Assembly (NCBI GenBank): GCA_030427725.1
Contig: JAUICV010000001.1
Span: 372,001 to 436,000 of the forward strand
Source of the DNA: Chlamydiia bacterium
GTDB lineage: Bacteria > Chlamydiota > Chlamydiia > Chlamydiales > GCA-2402025
DNA length: 64,000 bases
Reading direction: 5' to 3'
Both the position numbers and the translations under genes were made by a program. This document shows, in pieces, positions 1-9,657 of the stretch (positions within the stretch are counted from its first letter, which is position 1; every line of letters begins with the position of its first letter). A model generated the notes under the pieces. The model saw nothing but the letters and a program-made list of their open reading frames with translations, was not told the origin of the DNA and made no database searches.

Positions 1-743
1 GACATGTAATAGAGCATAGTAGCATTTCCAGCGAGCTCTTGGATTCCAGCTTGACCATCACAATCAGCATTAAAAGCAGATTTAAGGCACCTGATGGCAA
101 TAGGGGAGTGTTTTAGTATTTCATCGCACCATTTTAGGGTTTCTTCTTCTAAAGATTCTAAAGGTACGACTTTATTGACAAGACCCATTTCTAATGCTTG
201 TTGAGCGTCATATTGTCTGCAAAGATACCAGATTTCTCGCGCCTTTTTTTGCCCAATAATACGAGCTAAATAAGCTGCTCCAAAGCCACCATCGAAAGAT
301 CCAACTTTGGGACCTGTTTGACCAAAGACGGCATTCTCTGCAGCTATAGTTAAGTCGCACATAACATGGAGAACATGTCCTCCACCAATTGCGTATCCTG
401 CAACCATAGCGATGATAGGTTTAGGGCAAGATCTGATTTGTTTTTGGAATTCTAAGACGTTGAGTCTATCGACACCATCATCATCAACATAACCGCTATC
501 CCCTCGAATTTTTTGATCTCCTCCTGAGCAAAAAGCTTGATCTCCCTCTCCAGTTAAAATAATGGCTCCAATGTGACGGTCTTGTCTAGCGTCATACAAA
601 GCATGCATCATTTCCTCGACGGTCTTAGGAGTAAAAGCATTATGGACATGGGGTCTATTAATGGTGATTTTAGCAACACCTTTTGCTTTTTCGTACTTGA
701 TGTCTTCGTAATTGAAATAAGCCTTCCACTCTCTTTTTGTCAT
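1..743 (-). CDS. menB: 1,4-dihydroxy-2-naphthoyl-CoA synthase MenB (3' end cut by window)
   Basis: Crotonase-family enzyme that closes the second ring of the naphthoquinone, turning o-succinylbenzoyl-CoA into 1,4-dihydroxy-2-naphthoyl-CoA in menaquinone synthesis. I translated the minus strand from the ATG at 743. The 247 visible residues run in frame to the window edge and carry the MenB hallmarks: [33 protein letters not shown] and [13 protein letters not shown]. MenB proteins are usually about 270-290 residues, so only the last few dozen are missing. The start overlaps the menH stop as ATGA, a sign of translational coupling. It is the last visible gene of the leftward menaquinone operon. 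Confidence 0.95.
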   Translation of the reverse strand, partial: MTKREWKAYFNYEDIKYEKAKGVAKITINRPHVHNAFTPKTVEEMMHALYDARQDRHIGAIILTGEGDQAFCSGGDQKIRGDSGYVDDDGVDRLNVLEFQKQIRSCPKPIIAMVAGYAIGGGHVLHVMCDLTIAAENAVFGQTGPKVGSFDGGFGAAYLARIIGQKKAREIWYLCRQYDAQQALEMGLVNKVVPLESLEEETLKWCDEILKHSPIAIRCLKSAFNADCDGQAGIQELAGNATMLYYM

Positions 744-1516
744 GATCCATGTGCCTTTTTTTTAAGAATAAGCTTAGCAACTTCATTTGGTTTTTCTAGA
801 TGGGGGGCGTGAGTTGTCTCATCGATATAATAACTAGAGGCGCCAGCTTTTTCGAATTGTTGGTAAAGATTTTTAAAAAGGTTGTCTTTGCTACCTGCTA
901 TAAACGTAAAATCATTAAGGTGCTTATAAATAACATCTGTCATATCTTCCATATTAGATAGTCCAAGTTTTGTAAGGTAGTGATCTACAGCGAGAGGGTC
1001 TTGCTTGGATCTTAGTTGGATCATGTTATTTAACTTTTCTGTCGTAGAGCAAAGTGATTTAAAAAGAGGTTGACGATACCACTGAGATAAAAAATTATGC
1101 AAACCTTCTTTTTTTAATGTAGAAGACCAGCGAAGTTCTTTTTTTCTGCGAAGCGTTTTTTCTTCTTCTGAGCTAAGACCTGTGTGCGCTCCAATCAATG
1201 TGACTGCTTTACAAACATGGGGAAATTGCTTTTTAAGATGTAATCCAAGTCTTCCTCCCAACGAGTAACAAAGTAGATCAAATGATGAAAGTTGTTCTTG
1301 CTTCAAAAAATCATCAAAAATTTCTGGGAAGGTGTCTAAACTTAAGTTAGCCTTGAAAGGCGATAAGCCAAACCCAGGGAGATCAACACAGATGCAGTGG
1401 TAGAACTGACTTAAGTGAGCAATTAAAGGCTCAAAATCAACAGAGCTTCCTAAAAAACCATGCAAACAAACTAATTTTGGATAGCTGGGGTTTCCAAACC
1501 TACGAGCATAAAGCAT
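740..1516 (-). CDS. menH: 2-succinyl-6-hydroxy-2,4-cyclohexadiene-1-carboxylate synthase MenH
   Basis: Alpha/beta hydrolase that removes pyruvate from the MenD product in the menaquinone pathway. The 258-residue protein has the oxyanion strand [11 protein letters not shown] near residues 15-25, the nucleophile elbow CYSLGGR with Ser85, an acid residue in AGSKDN near 213, and the catalytic His in THAPHLEKP near 236. Length and motif spacing fit MenH. The start lies 17 bases inside the end of menD and the stop overlaps the menB start. Sequence alone would leave other small alpha/beta hydrolases possible; position between menD and menB makes MenH the clear choice. Confidence 0.9.
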   Translation of the reverse strand: MLYARRFGNPSYPKLVCLHGFLGSSVDFEPLIAHLSQFYHCICVDLPGFGLSPFKANLSLDTFPEIFDDFLKQEQLSSFDLLCYSLGGRLGLHLKKQFPHVCKAVTLIGAHTGLSSEEEKTLRRKKELRWSSTLKKEGLHNFLSQWYRQPLFKSLCSTTEKLNNMIQLRSKQDPLAVDHYLTKLGLSNMEDMTDVIYKHLNDFTFIAGSKDNLFKNLYQQFEKAGASSYYIDETTHAPHLEKPNEVAKLILKKKAHGS

Positions 1517-3221
1517 GAAGTTCTTCCAAGGCTGTTAAAGCGTTCTTGTGGAGTCTGATATTTTGATTTGCAGGGGTCTTGATTTCAAACAGCGTATGAG
1601 TTGTAACGGTTTCAATATTTTCCAAAACTGATTCAAGAGCTGCTTTTGTAGTAATTGATCGATAATCTAGATCGAACATCTTTGCTAAAGAGCTGAATTC
1701 ATAATTGTGTTGTGCCCTAAAGTACTTATCGAAGCAGTCTTGATGTCTAGCGATAGGTAGCATGGAAAAAATTGAACCTCCTCCGTTGTTAATTACAAAG
1801 AAAATGACTGGTTTTTTAACTTGTTTGGTCAGAGCTAATGAGTTCAAATCATGTAGTGTTGTTTGGTCTCCTAAGACAACAATAGATCGACGATTTGTCG
1901 AAAAGGTAATCCCTAGCGCAGTTGCAATGTTACCATCAATTCCAGAGACGCCACGTGAGCTATATGTTTGTATGAAGTCATTTGGGAAAAAATAAGCATC
2001 AGCATTGCGGATTGGCATACTCGAAGATAGGTAGAGATTGGTGTTATTTTTAAACTTCATTCCATTAAGTTTATGAAACAAAAAAGATTCACTCAGCTCC
2101 ATTTCTGCTATCTCATGAAAAACAGATTTAGAAGCGCTAGAAAGTTCTTTCCATGAGTTTAAATAGGTAGGGTTTTGAGCTTGAGAAAGCTTTGGTAATA
2201 GCTCTCTGCAAAAATCTAAAGGATCTGAAACTACTTTATGTGTAGTGTGGTGAAAAGGGTCTTGGATTTCAGTGCTATTTTGAACATTGACCATAAGCTC
2301 TAGGGTGATATCTTTCAGCCAATATAATAGCGGTTTTGAAACATATTGCTTACCAAAGTGAAGGATGCAAGTAGGCTTTAAGTTTTCTTGAACTTGTTTT
2401 AATGAGCATAAGTAAGTGTAATGATCGATAGAGTTTTCTAATTTTTTTCCTCTTAAAGATGAGACTACATCTGCAAAAATAGGGAAGTTTAGTTTTTTTG
2501 AAAGCTCATCTATGGTACTGACATCTTCTTGATTTGAAAAGGATTCATACCCTGCAATGATGATACCCTTTTGATGTTTCGTTAGCTTATCTGCAATTTC
2601 TTTTAAATCTTCAGGTGAGATGCGAGGTTTTGATTGGATTGTTTTTAGATAAGCGCATAGGGGAGATTTAGAAGATTCTTTTGAGATGAAAGGTTCCCTA
2701 AAGGGAATGTTGATATGAACAGGGCCTTTGGGATGTGTGGTGGCTTCAAGGTGGGCTTTTGCAATGATCGATCGTATATAGTCTGACTCTGATAGCTCTG
2801 AAGCCTCTGTAAGGTCTACGTGCCACTTCACATAATTTTGAAACATCTGAGATTGTTTTATCGTCTGATTGCTTCCACAGTGATGGAGCTCTTTTGGTCT
2901 ATCTGCTGTTAAAATAATAAGAGGGATTTCAGTATTTTTAGCTTCCATAATAGATGGCAACAAATGACCAGGTGCCGATCCCGATGTAACGATCACACAT
3001 GAGGGGTTTTTATTAGCTTTTGAAGCTCCAAGAGAGAAAAAACCGCATCCTCTTTCATCGAAGTGGACAATTTTTGAAGTGTTGTTTAGTTTACAAACGG
3101 CTCGAACTAGAGGTGTAGATCTTGAGCCAGGAGCAATCGTGAAAAGATTTATGCCATGGCTGTTTAGATGTTGAACTATGGTATCAGCAAAAACTTCAGT
3201 AAGTTGAGCATTGTCTAGCAT
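1500..3221 (-). CDS. menD: SEPHCHC synthase MenD
   Basis: Thiamine-diphosphate enzyme that joins 2-oxoglutarate to isochorismate, the committed step of the classical menaquinone route. The 573-residue protein begins with the PYR domain (IAPGSRSTPLVRAV near residue 30, DERGCGFFSLGASK near 55) and ends with the PP domain holding the ThDP/metal motif, starting GDQTTLHDLNSL and ending in NNGGGSIFSMLP. Length is normal for MenD. It overlaps menF by 7 bases and menH by 17, so the three genes are very likely co-translated. Confidence 0.95.
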   Translation of the reverse strand: MLDNAQLTEVFADTIVQHLNSHGINLFTIAPGSRSTPLVRAVCKLNNTSKIVHFDERGCGFFSLGASKANKNPSCVIVTSGSAPGHLLPSIMEAKNTEIPLIILTADRPKELHHCGSNQTIKQSQMFQNYVKWHVDLTEASELSESDYIRSIIAKAHLEATTHPKGPVHINIPFREPFISKESSKSPLCAYLKTIQSKPRISPEDLKEIADKLTKHQKGIIIAGYESFSNQEDVSTIDELSKKLNFPIFADVVSSLRGKKLENSIDHYTYLCSLKQVQENLKPTCILHFGKQYVSKPLLYWLKDITLELMVNVQNSTEIQDPFHHTTHKVVSDPLDFCRELLPKLSQAQNPTYLNSWKELSSASKSVFHEIAEMELSESFLFHKLNGMKFKNNTNLYLSSSMPIRNADAYFFPNDFIQTYSSRGVSGIDGNIATALGITFSTNRRSIVVLGDQTTLHDLNSLALTKQVKKPVIFFVINNGGGSIFSMLPIARHQDCFDKYFRAQHNYEFSSLAKMFDLDYRSITTKAALESVLENIETVTTHTLFEIKTPANQNIRLHKNALTALEELHALCS

Positions 3222-4486
3222 AAAAGTTTAACCAACGGTGATATTTTTAGATTGAGTTCTTCCCATTCATGTTTAATGATTGAGTCAGAGATAATACCTC
3301 CCCCACTAAACAGATAAGCTTTGTCGCGATTTACAAGGCAGCTTCTAATTCCAACTATGACTTCAGCATGGTCTTTTGAAAACCAACCCAAAGGGGCACT
3401 ATAAAAACCTCGATTATAAGGCTCTAAGGTATCGATAGCAGAGATTGCAAGATTTTGAGGAAGTCCCGACATGGCAGGAGTTGGGTGTAATGCATTGATT
3501 AAATCTTGATCAGTTATAGAGTCTTTAAGCGTTGCTGAAAAATTTTGATTTAGGTGATGGGCTGAAGCTGAGGATAAAATCTGAATATCGCTACTTTCTA
3601 AAGCATCAGATAGCGTCGACAATTGTTTCTTTATAAAAACGGCTACATGCTCAAATTCCTTTCTGTCTTTTAGACTCTGCATAAGCTCTTTAGCGAATTT
3701 TTGGTCTAAGGTTTTATCCTGTGATCTGGCTCTAGTTCCGGCTAGGGCATGTGTTTGAATAGTATTTTTGTCTCTGACATATAGAGTCTCAGGAGATGCC
3801 CCAACAAATCCAAGGTCTTTTTCTGGGAAGAAGCCAAAAAAATGAGAGTTACTAGAAATCTCTATAAGTTGCTTTAAAAGAAAATATGGGGACACGCTTT
3901 GATCGAAGGTTAATTCAGACGTTCTTGAAAAAACAACCTTTTCTAAAGCAGTTGTTTTAAAAAGCTTAAATAGCTCTTCAAGGTTTAGAGTATACTCATC
4001 ATAATTGGGGTGAAATGTTTGATTTTGACATATAGCCTTTGAGGGATTAGAAGAGGCTGCATTGTCCTGTTTCAAATCGATGTCTAAGTCATCGTCAAAT
4101 GAGTAAAATGTTACAAAAGCTTGCTGATTATTTTTTATTTCAATGTAAGCTTTCGGTAAAAAAAAGAGTGTTTTTTTGAACTGCTTCCAAGGATTTAGTT
4201 TTTTTTCACATTTTGATGGAAATGATGTCATTCCAAAAAACTTAATAGAATGGCTTTCTTCAGATGCGTCAAAAGAAGGGGCTTTCTCAAATTCCAATAA
4301 AGATCCTAATGCTAAGAGAGTTTTATTACAGCTCTTAGATTCCCAAAACACTTTTGGGTACACATCAACTTGCTCTAAAAAGTTTAAGGGATCGCTACAC
4401 TCGAAGGTCGATTTAGATCGATAGATCAAATAGCTTTGATCATTAATTGTAAGCTGGATTTTATCCTTTACTGCACATTTGAGCAC
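3215..4486 (-). CDS. menF: Isochorismate synthase MenF
   Basis: Converts chorismate to isochorismate at the entry of menaquinone synthesis. The 423-residue protein has the chorismate-binding fold in its C-terminal half: LAGTRARSQD, KEFEHVAVFIK, LHPTPAMSGLPQ and the final GGGIISDS. This order is shared with menaquinone- and siderophore-type isochorismate synthases. The first 150 residues are poorly conserved, as usual in the family. The gene overlaps menG by 19 bases and menD by 7. Position makes the menaquinone role much more likely than a siderophore role. Confidence 0.92.
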   Translation of the reverse strand: MLKCAVKDKIQLTINDQSYLIYRSKSTFECSDPLNFLEQVDVYPKVFWESKSCNKTLLALGSLLEFEKAPSFDASEESHSIKFFGMTSFPSKCEKKLNPWKQFKKTLFFLPKAYIEIKNNQQAFVTFYSFDDDLDIDLKQDNAASSNPSKAICQNQTFHPNYDEYTLNLEELFKLFKTTALEKVVFSRTSELTFDQSVSPYFLLKQLIEISSNSHFFGFFPEKDLGFVGASPETLYVRDKNTIQTHALAGTRARSQDKTLDQKFAKELMQSLKDRKEFEHVAVFIKKQLSTLSDALESSDIQILSSASAHHLNQNFSATLKDSITDQDLINALHPTPAMSGLPQNLAISAIDTLEPYNRGFYSAPLGWFSKDHAEVIVGIRSCLVNRDKAYLFSGGGIISDSIIKHEWEELNLKISPLVKLLC

Positions 4487-5184
4487 TTAATTCCCTCGTA
4501 AATTGTTGTTATTCCAAATGTTTGAGGGTAGAAGTTTGCTGATTCAAACCCAGCTTTTTCAAGTTGATTTGAAAAATCTTTTCCAAAGGGGAATGATTCA
4601 ATCGTTTGATTTAAATAGCTATAAGCACTTTTCTTCTTTGAGATAAGGCCTCCAACTTTTGGAAGGACATGTCTTAAATAAAAAAGGTGAAGCTGTTTAA
4701 TAAACGGGTTTTTGGGGATCGAAAACTCTAGAATATAGGCCTTTCCAGAGGGCTTTAAAACCCTTAGCATTTCCTTAAAGCATTTTTGTGTATCGATAAC
4801 ATTTCGTATGCCAAAAGACATGGTAATAATATCAAAGCTTTCGTCTTCAAAAGGGAGTTGCAGGGCGTCAGCTTCTTGAAAAGTGACAACAGGTTTTAGT
4901 TGATGATTTTGTTGTTTTTGTTTAGCAATCTCAATCATATCTTTTGCTAAATCGATACCTGTTATAGCTTTTATATTTGGGTTTGCTTTTAAGAGAGAAT
5001 AAACTTGATCACCCGTTCCTGTAGCCATGTCTAGAACAGAAATTTTTCCAAGAGGTTTTATGAAGTTAGAAAGTCGTTTTCTCCAGGCTTTATCTAACCC
5101 AAAAGAGAGAACCTGATTTGTAAGATCATACGTTGAGGATATTTCATTAAAAACAGTGTGTATTTCTCTTTTGGAGTGTTCCAT
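4468..5184 (-). CDS. menG: Demethylmenaquinone methyltransferase MenG/UbiE
   Basis: SAM-dependent C-methyltransferase for the last step of menaquinone synthesis. The 238-residue protein shows family signatures in order: YDLTNQVLSFGLDKAWR near residue 19, the SAM motif VLDMATGTGDQ near 50, the acidic GIDLAKDM, and SFGIRNV near 124, which is diagnostic of UbiE/MenG. It is the first gene of the leftward operon; 149 bases separate it from the divergent methyltransferase gene, and no strong Shine-Dalgarno site is visible. Since the operon is for menaquinone, menG is the better name. Confidence 0.93.
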   Translation of the reverse strand: MEHSKREIHTVFNEISSTYDLTNQVLSFGLDKAWRKRLSNFIKPLGKISVLDMATGTGDQVYSLLKANPNIKAITGIDLAKDMIEIAKQKQQNHQLKPVVTFQEADALQLPFEDESFDIITMSFGIRNVIDTQKCFKEMLRVLKPSGKAYILEFSIPKNPFIKQLHLFYLRHVLPKVGGLISKKKSAYSYLNQTIESFPFGKDFSNQLEKAGFESANFYPQTFGITTIYEGIKCSNVQ

Positions 5185-5333
5185 GGAAGTAATTTGGCTA
5201 AGTTCGTAACGAGAAGGTTTTTACTAGATAAAAAGAAAATAAGCAAGCTCTAATGGCCAATAAATTCTTGAAATTAAGAAAGCGATTAGTTTAGAAAGGT
5301 AGTTTTTTAAATGTAGTAACCAAAGGGATTTAC

Positions 5334-5984
5334 ATGACTAAAGTTTTTAAAGGAATGGTAGTTTTTTCTTTTTTTTTCTATTTATTTTCACTAAATGGAA
5401 GCGTAATTAGCAGAGGTACTGATCGTTCTCCTCCAATTTCAGAATCTGGTTTTTGGACAGGAGAAGACGTTAGACATTTTTATGATGACAAATTAGCTGC
5501 TGCTATTTGTCAATTTTTGAAACAGGAAATGGCTTCTTCGGTTGTTGACTTTGGCTGTGGAAATGGTTCATATGTGAAGGCTCTTAGAAAATGTGGGATT
5601 TATTGTGATGGACTCGATGGAAATCCTGATGTCAAACATCTTTCAGGAGGAATTGCTTTTACTCAAGACTTGACAGTTCCATTTAATTTAGTTAGAAAAT
5701 ACGATTGGGTCGTTTGTCTTGAAGTGGGTGAACATATTCCAAAGCAATACGAAAATGTTTTGTTTAGGAATATTCATGAACACAATACTCAAGGGGTAAT
5801 CCTTTCATGGGCTATTAAGGGTCAGCCAGGACATGGACATGTTAATAATCAAAATAATGATTACATCAAAGCTAAAATGGCTTCTTTGGGCTATGTAAAT
5901 GATTCTAAAACTGAAAAATTTTTAAGGAATCAGTCTAGATTTAAGGTCTTTCAGAGAACAGTTATGTGTTTTCGAAAAAAATAA
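5334..5984 (+). CDS. Exported SAM-dependent methyltransferase-like protein
   Basis: The 216-residue protein starts with a short basic stretch and a hydrophobic run (MVVFSFFFYLFSLNGSV), which looks like a Sec signal peptide. A class I methyltransferase fold follows: SAM motif VVDFGCGNGSY near residue 75, the acidic DGLDGNPD near 96, and WVVCLEVGEHIP in the post-II region. Function and substrate are unknown to me. A methyltransferase behind a signal peptide is unusual because SAM is cytosolic; it may act in the host, where SAM is present. An AAAGGG site 6 bases before the ATG supports the start. It stands alone and ends at a bidirectional terminator. Confidence 0.75.
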   Translation: MTKVFKGMVVFSFFFYLFSLNGSVISRGTDRSPPISESGFWTGEDVRHFYDDKLAAAICQFLKQEMASSVVDFGCGNGSYVKALRKCGIYCDGLDGNPDVKHLSGGIAFTQDLTVPFNLVRKYDWVVCLEVGEHIPKQYENVLFRNIHEHNTQGVILSWAIKGQPGHGHVNNQNNDYIKAKMASLGYVNDSKTEKFLRNQSRFKVFQRTVMCFRKK

Positions 5985-6008
5985 AAATAATTCATGTATT
6001 TAGCTTAT

Positions 6009-6043
6009 AAAAAAAGCCTAGAGAAGCTCTCTAGGCTTTTTTT
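6009..6043. terminator. Bidirectional intrinsic terminator
   Basis: Perfect 16-bp inverted repeat (seven A, GCCTAGAGA; loop AGC; mirror arm ending in seven T). The A and T tracts make it work in both directions, serving the methyltransferase gene from the left and typA from the right. Confidence 0.92.
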
Positions 6044-6050
6044 ATAAGGT

Positions 6051-7877
6051 TTAACTCTTTTTTCTTTTTCGATCACTTTCTTTTAAAAAGCGTTTTCTAA
6101 GACGAATGGTTTGAGGAGTGATCTCCACAAGCTCATCATCTTCAATAAAGTCAATAGCTTGTTCTAAGGTGAATTTTCTAGGAGGCGTTAACATAACGTT
6201 ATCATCTGTTCCAGATGCTCGAACGTTTGTAAGTTGCTTCTCTCTTGTGATATTAACAACTAAGTCATTATCTCTGTTGTGTTCGCCAACAACCATACCT
6301 TCATAAACTTCATCTGTAGGAGATACAAAAACAACTCCACGACCTTGAAGGTTGAAGATTGCATAAGGTGTCGCTTTTCCTTGGGATTGAGCGATCATAA
6401 CCCCTTGAGTTCTTCCAGGAATTGTTCCTTTCCAAGGTCCGTAACTATCAAAGGTAGATGTTAAAATTCCTTCACCACGAGTCATTGTTAAAAACTCATT
6501 TCTGTAGCCCATTAAGCCTCTTGTTGGAATCAAAAACTCCATAGAGGTAATTTTATGTTCGTTGGTATGAAGTGATTTCATTTCACCTTTTCTTTTTGAC
6601 AGTTCTTCGATTACAGAACCAGAAAACTCTTCTGGAACTTCTACGTGAGCTGTCTCATAAGGCTCATGTTTAGCCCCGTTGATTTCTTTTAAAATAACCT
6701 GAGGTTTAGAGATGGTAAATTCGAAATCTTCACGTCTCATCGCCTCAATTAAAACAGCTAAGTGAAGTTCACCACGACCACACACTTTTATAGCATCTTC
6801 TCTAGAAGGGATTTCTTCAATTTTCAAAGAGATGTTAGCTTTTTTCTCTTTGAGTAAACGGTCTTTGATCTTGTTCATAGTCACGTGTTTACCGTGCTTA
6901 CCAACAAAAGGACTGCTACAGACCATGAACTCAATCGAAAGGGTTGGCTCTGTAAGTTCAATCGGAGGCAACTGAACTACATGACTTGGAGTGCAAAGGG
7001 TATCTCCAATCATAATGTCTTCAGCACCAGAGACGTTTACAATATCACCAGCTGATGCAAAATCGACTTCAATTTTTTTTAGCCCAAGATAGTTTTCTAT
7101 TCTTGTAACTTTGTGTTGAGTTGGTGTCCCGTCTTTAGCAACTCTTGTAAAGGTATCACCTTTTCTTATGATTCCTTCTAACACTCTACCGCTAGCTTGC
7201 CTACCAACGTAGTCGTCATATGATAAAGTGCTTGCTTGCATTAAAAATGGAAGGTCAATATTTCCAGGAGGGGCTGGGATCTCTTCGATGATCTTTTCAA
7301 AAAGAGGTCTCATATTTACTTTAGGATCGTTCAGCTCGATCATAGCAAAACCTTCGACACCTGAAGCATAAAGGTAAGGAAAATCAAGCTGCTCGTCATC
7401 AGCTCCAAGTTCAACAAAAAGATCGAAGGCCTTATTTAAAGCTTCGTCAGGGGTTGCATGAGGTTTGTCGATTTTATTTAAAACCACGAGGACTTTAAGC
7501 TTCATCTTTAGTGCCTGAGAAAGGACAAAGCGTGTTTGAGGTTTCGGTCCTTCCTGCGCATCAATCAAAAGGCATACGCCATTGACCATTCCTAAAATTC
7601 TTTCAACTTCTCCAGAAAAATCTGCGTGTCCCGGAGTGTCGATGATGTTAATTTTGTAATCTTCAAAATATAAACAAGTATGTTTAGCAAAAATAGTGAT
7701 ACCACGCTCTTTTTCTTGCTCGTAATTATCCATTGCTCTTTCAGGGATTTTTTCATTATCTCTGAAAATATTACTTTGCTGTAGCAAACTATCTAGTAGG
7801 GTTGTTTTGCCATGGTCAATGTGTGCAATAATGGCAATATTTCTGATTTTTTCAGGTTGAGGGATATGTTCTGACAT
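6051..7877 (-). CDS. typA: Ribosome-associated GTPase TypA/BipA
   Basis: Translational GTPase related to EF-G that binds the ribosome and helps 50S assembly and stress growth. The 608-residue protein has the G1 loop [11 protein letters not shown] near residue 18, the switch [10 protein letters not shown], the base-recognition motif NKID near 133, EF-G-like domains II, III and V, and the BipA-specific C-terminal region with [13 protein letters not shown]. Length equals the usual 600-615. It stands alone between a bidirectional terminator and a 219-base gap that separates it from the divergent mgtE. Start context is weak (CAAGAAGTT before ATG). Confidence 0.97.
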   Translation of the reverse strand: MSEHIPQPEKIRNIAIIAHIDHGKTTLLDSLLQQSNIFRDNEKIPERAMDNYEQEKERGITIFAKHTCLYFEDYKINIIDTPGHADFSGEVERILGMVNGVCLLIDAQEGPKPQTRFVLSQALKMKLKVLVVLNKIDKPHATPDEALNKAFDLFVELGADDEQLDFPYLYASGVEGFAMIELNDPKVNMRPLFEKIIEEIPAPPGNIDLPFLMQASTLSYDDYVGRQASGRVLEGIIRKGDTFTRVAKDGTPTQHKVTRIENYLGLKKIEVDFASAGDIVNVSGAEDIMIGDTLCTPSHVVQLPPIELTEPTLSIEFMVCSSPFVGKHGKHVTMNKIKDRLLKEKKANISLKIEEIPSREDAIKVCGRGELHLAVLIEAMRREDFEFTISKPQVILKEINGAKHEPYETAHVEVPEEFSGSVIEELSKRKGEMKSLHTNEHKITSMEFLIPTRGLMGYRNEFLTMTRGEGILTSTFDSYGPWKGTIPGRTQGVMIAQSQGKATPYAIFNLQGRGVVFVSPTDEVYEGMVVGEHNRDNDLVVNITREKQLTNVRASGTDDNVMLTPPRKFTLEQAIDFIEDDELVEITPQTIRLRKRFLKESDRKRKKS

Positions 7878-8096
7878 AACTTCTTGGTTGCTTGATTGTT
7901 AAAGGTCTTAGTTTATAACAGTTTTTTGGATAATAAACTAGGATCAAAAAAAAACTATATTTATATTTCAATAAGGTCATATAAGAGAGGGATATTCCTT
8001 GAAATCTAACTGTTTTAGGGTTAAGCTCTACAATCGTTTTTAAGTTAAAATTGATCTGATGATGTTATTTCATTAATTCATCCAGGGGGGCCTGCC

Positions 8097-9557
8097 ATGG
8101 AAAGCTGCTCAAATGTTGAACTTCTCTCAAAATCCTTCAAAGATAAGCAGAAAGAGTTCAAGCCCTACCATTTAGATGAATTATTAGCAGAAAGTATCGA
8201 TAGAGCTTTTCATAAGCAAACAGCTCAGATCTGTCTCAAAAATTTAGCTAAAATAGCTGAAGAATACTCTCCTATAGATTTAGCTCACGCAGTTTCAAGA
8301 CTCCCTTCGAGTCTAAGACCATTACTTTTTGAAAATTTTACATCTCTAGATCGCAAGGTTCAATTTATCATCCATACTGACTCTAGCACTCGTGTCGCTA
8401 TTTTCAGATATATTTCAGATGATGAGGCTAAAAGTCTATTCATGGAATCTCCTACAGATGAAGTTGTTGACATGTTAGAAGATCTATCTGACAGGAGATA
8501 TCGTCGCATCTTAGATATGTTAGAAGAACAAAAAGCTGAACAGATCAGGAACTTAAGGCAACACTGTAGAGAAAGTGCTGGAAGGCTTCTGACTCACGAA
8601 TACTTCGCCTTCACTTCAGATATGACAATCGAAGAGGTATCTGAAATCATAAAGGAAAACCCAGGTATTGAGTTTACAAGATGTTTTTATATTCTTGATG
8701 AAGAAAGTAAACTGCTTGGTTTTGTTCCATCACGTAGTTTAATTGTAAATCCCAAATCTACTCCGCTTAGTGCTTTATTAAAGCCTGCTTGTCACAAAGT
8801 TGTAACAGATACTCCAAGAGAAGATGTTATAGAGATTATGAGTCGTTATCAGCTTAAAGGGCTCCCTGTTGTTGATGAAAACAATGTTCTTCAAGGGATT
8901 ATTCCTTCAGAGGACTTGATTGAGGTTCTTGAAGATATTGCAGATGAAACCATCGCAAGCATGGCAGGTACTACTGAAAAGGTAAGTGAGCCGGAATCAA
9001 TGCTTAAAAAGTTTATGCATAGAGCTCCCTGGCTTTTTGTCACGCTTTTTGCAGGTCTTTTGAATATGTCTGTTATGAATATGTTTCAAAAAGTTGAAGG
9101 GATTTTACTAACTTTTGTGTTTTTCTTTGTGCCGTTAGTGACTGGACTCTCTGGAAATATTGGTCTTCAATCTAGTACGATTTTAGTTAGAAACATGGCT
9201 CTAGGACTTTTTTCTCCTCTAGCTAGAAGAGAAGTGGTTTTTAAAGAGCTTGTCTTAGGTCTCTTAACTGGCGCATTTTTTGGTGTGGTTTCAGGAGGTT
9301 TTGTTTATCTTCTAAACACTCAAGGAATCATCTCTATAACAGTTGATCCCTTAGCAATAGGCGTTATTGTAGGTGTAGGTCTTTTTGGAGCTTGTATTGC
9401 GGGGTCTATTTTAGGAGTCTTATCACCTGTCGTTTTCTCTCGAATAGGTATTGATCCAGCGGTAGCCTCTGGTCCTATCGTCACAGCATTTAACGACTTT
9501 TTATCCATGTCGATCTATTTTCTAATAGCCATGGGACTTTCCAATATATTGCTTTAG
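8097..9557 (+). CDS. mgtE: Magnesium transporter MgtE
   Basis: Mg2+ channel of the inner membrane, gated by cytosolic Mg2+. The 486-residue protein has the three expected parts: an N-terminal helical domain (about 30-150), two CBS domains (about 155-275, including KGLPVVDENNVLQGIIP), and five membrane segments from about 310 to the end (FVTLFAGLLNMSVMN, FFFVPLVTGLSGNIGLQSS, NDFLSMSIYFLIAMGL). The NDF motif of the last segment is a family mark. The G-rich stretch before the ATG is a weak ribosome site. No Mg2+-sensing leader was recognised in the 219-base gap upstream. Confidence 0.95.
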   Translation: MESCSNVELLSKSFKDKQKEFKPYHLDELLAESIDRAFHKQTAQICLKNLAKIAEEYSPIDLAHAVSRLPSSLRPLLFENFTSLDRKVQFIIHTDSSTRVAIFRYISDDEAKSLFMESPTDEVVDMLEDLSDRRYRRILDMLEEQKAEQIRNLRQHCRESAGRLLTHEYFAFTSDMTIEEVSEIIKENPGIEFTRCFYILDEESKLLGFVPSRSLIVNPKSTPLSALLKPACHKVVTDTPREDVIEIMSRYQLKGLPVVDENNVLQGIIPSEDLIEVLEDIADETIASMAGTTEKVSEPESMLKKFMHRAPWLFVTLFAGLLNMSVMNMFQKVEGILLTFVFFFVPLVTGLSGNIGLQSSTILVRNMALGLFSPLARREVVFKELVLGLLTGAFFGVVSGGFVYLLNTQGIISITVDPLAIGVIVGVGLFGACIAGSILGVLSPVVFSRIGIDPAVASGPIVTAFNDFLSMSIYFLIAMGLSNILL

Positions 9558-9615
9558 CAATTGTTTTAATACATTTGTAAACAGTGTTTTTATTTCAATT
9601 GATCCTTCGTTAAGA

Positions 9616-9643
9616 ATAAAAAAGGCCTCATGAGTTGAGACCT
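9616..9643 (-). terminator. Intrinsic terminator of the pseudokinase gene
   Basis: An 8-bp stem with one mismatch (AGGCCTCA / TGAGACCT, loop TGAGT) lies 15 bases beyond the stop of the leftward kinase-like gene. On the minus strand it is followed by a run of T residues, as expected for an intrinsic terminator. Confidence 0.7.
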
Positions 9644-9657
9644 CTTCCTATGAGCTT

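Noticed and set aside
7878..8096. Mg2+ riboswitch or other leader before mgtE
   Set aside because: No long hairpin set, terminator or short upstream gene could be found in the 219 bases.
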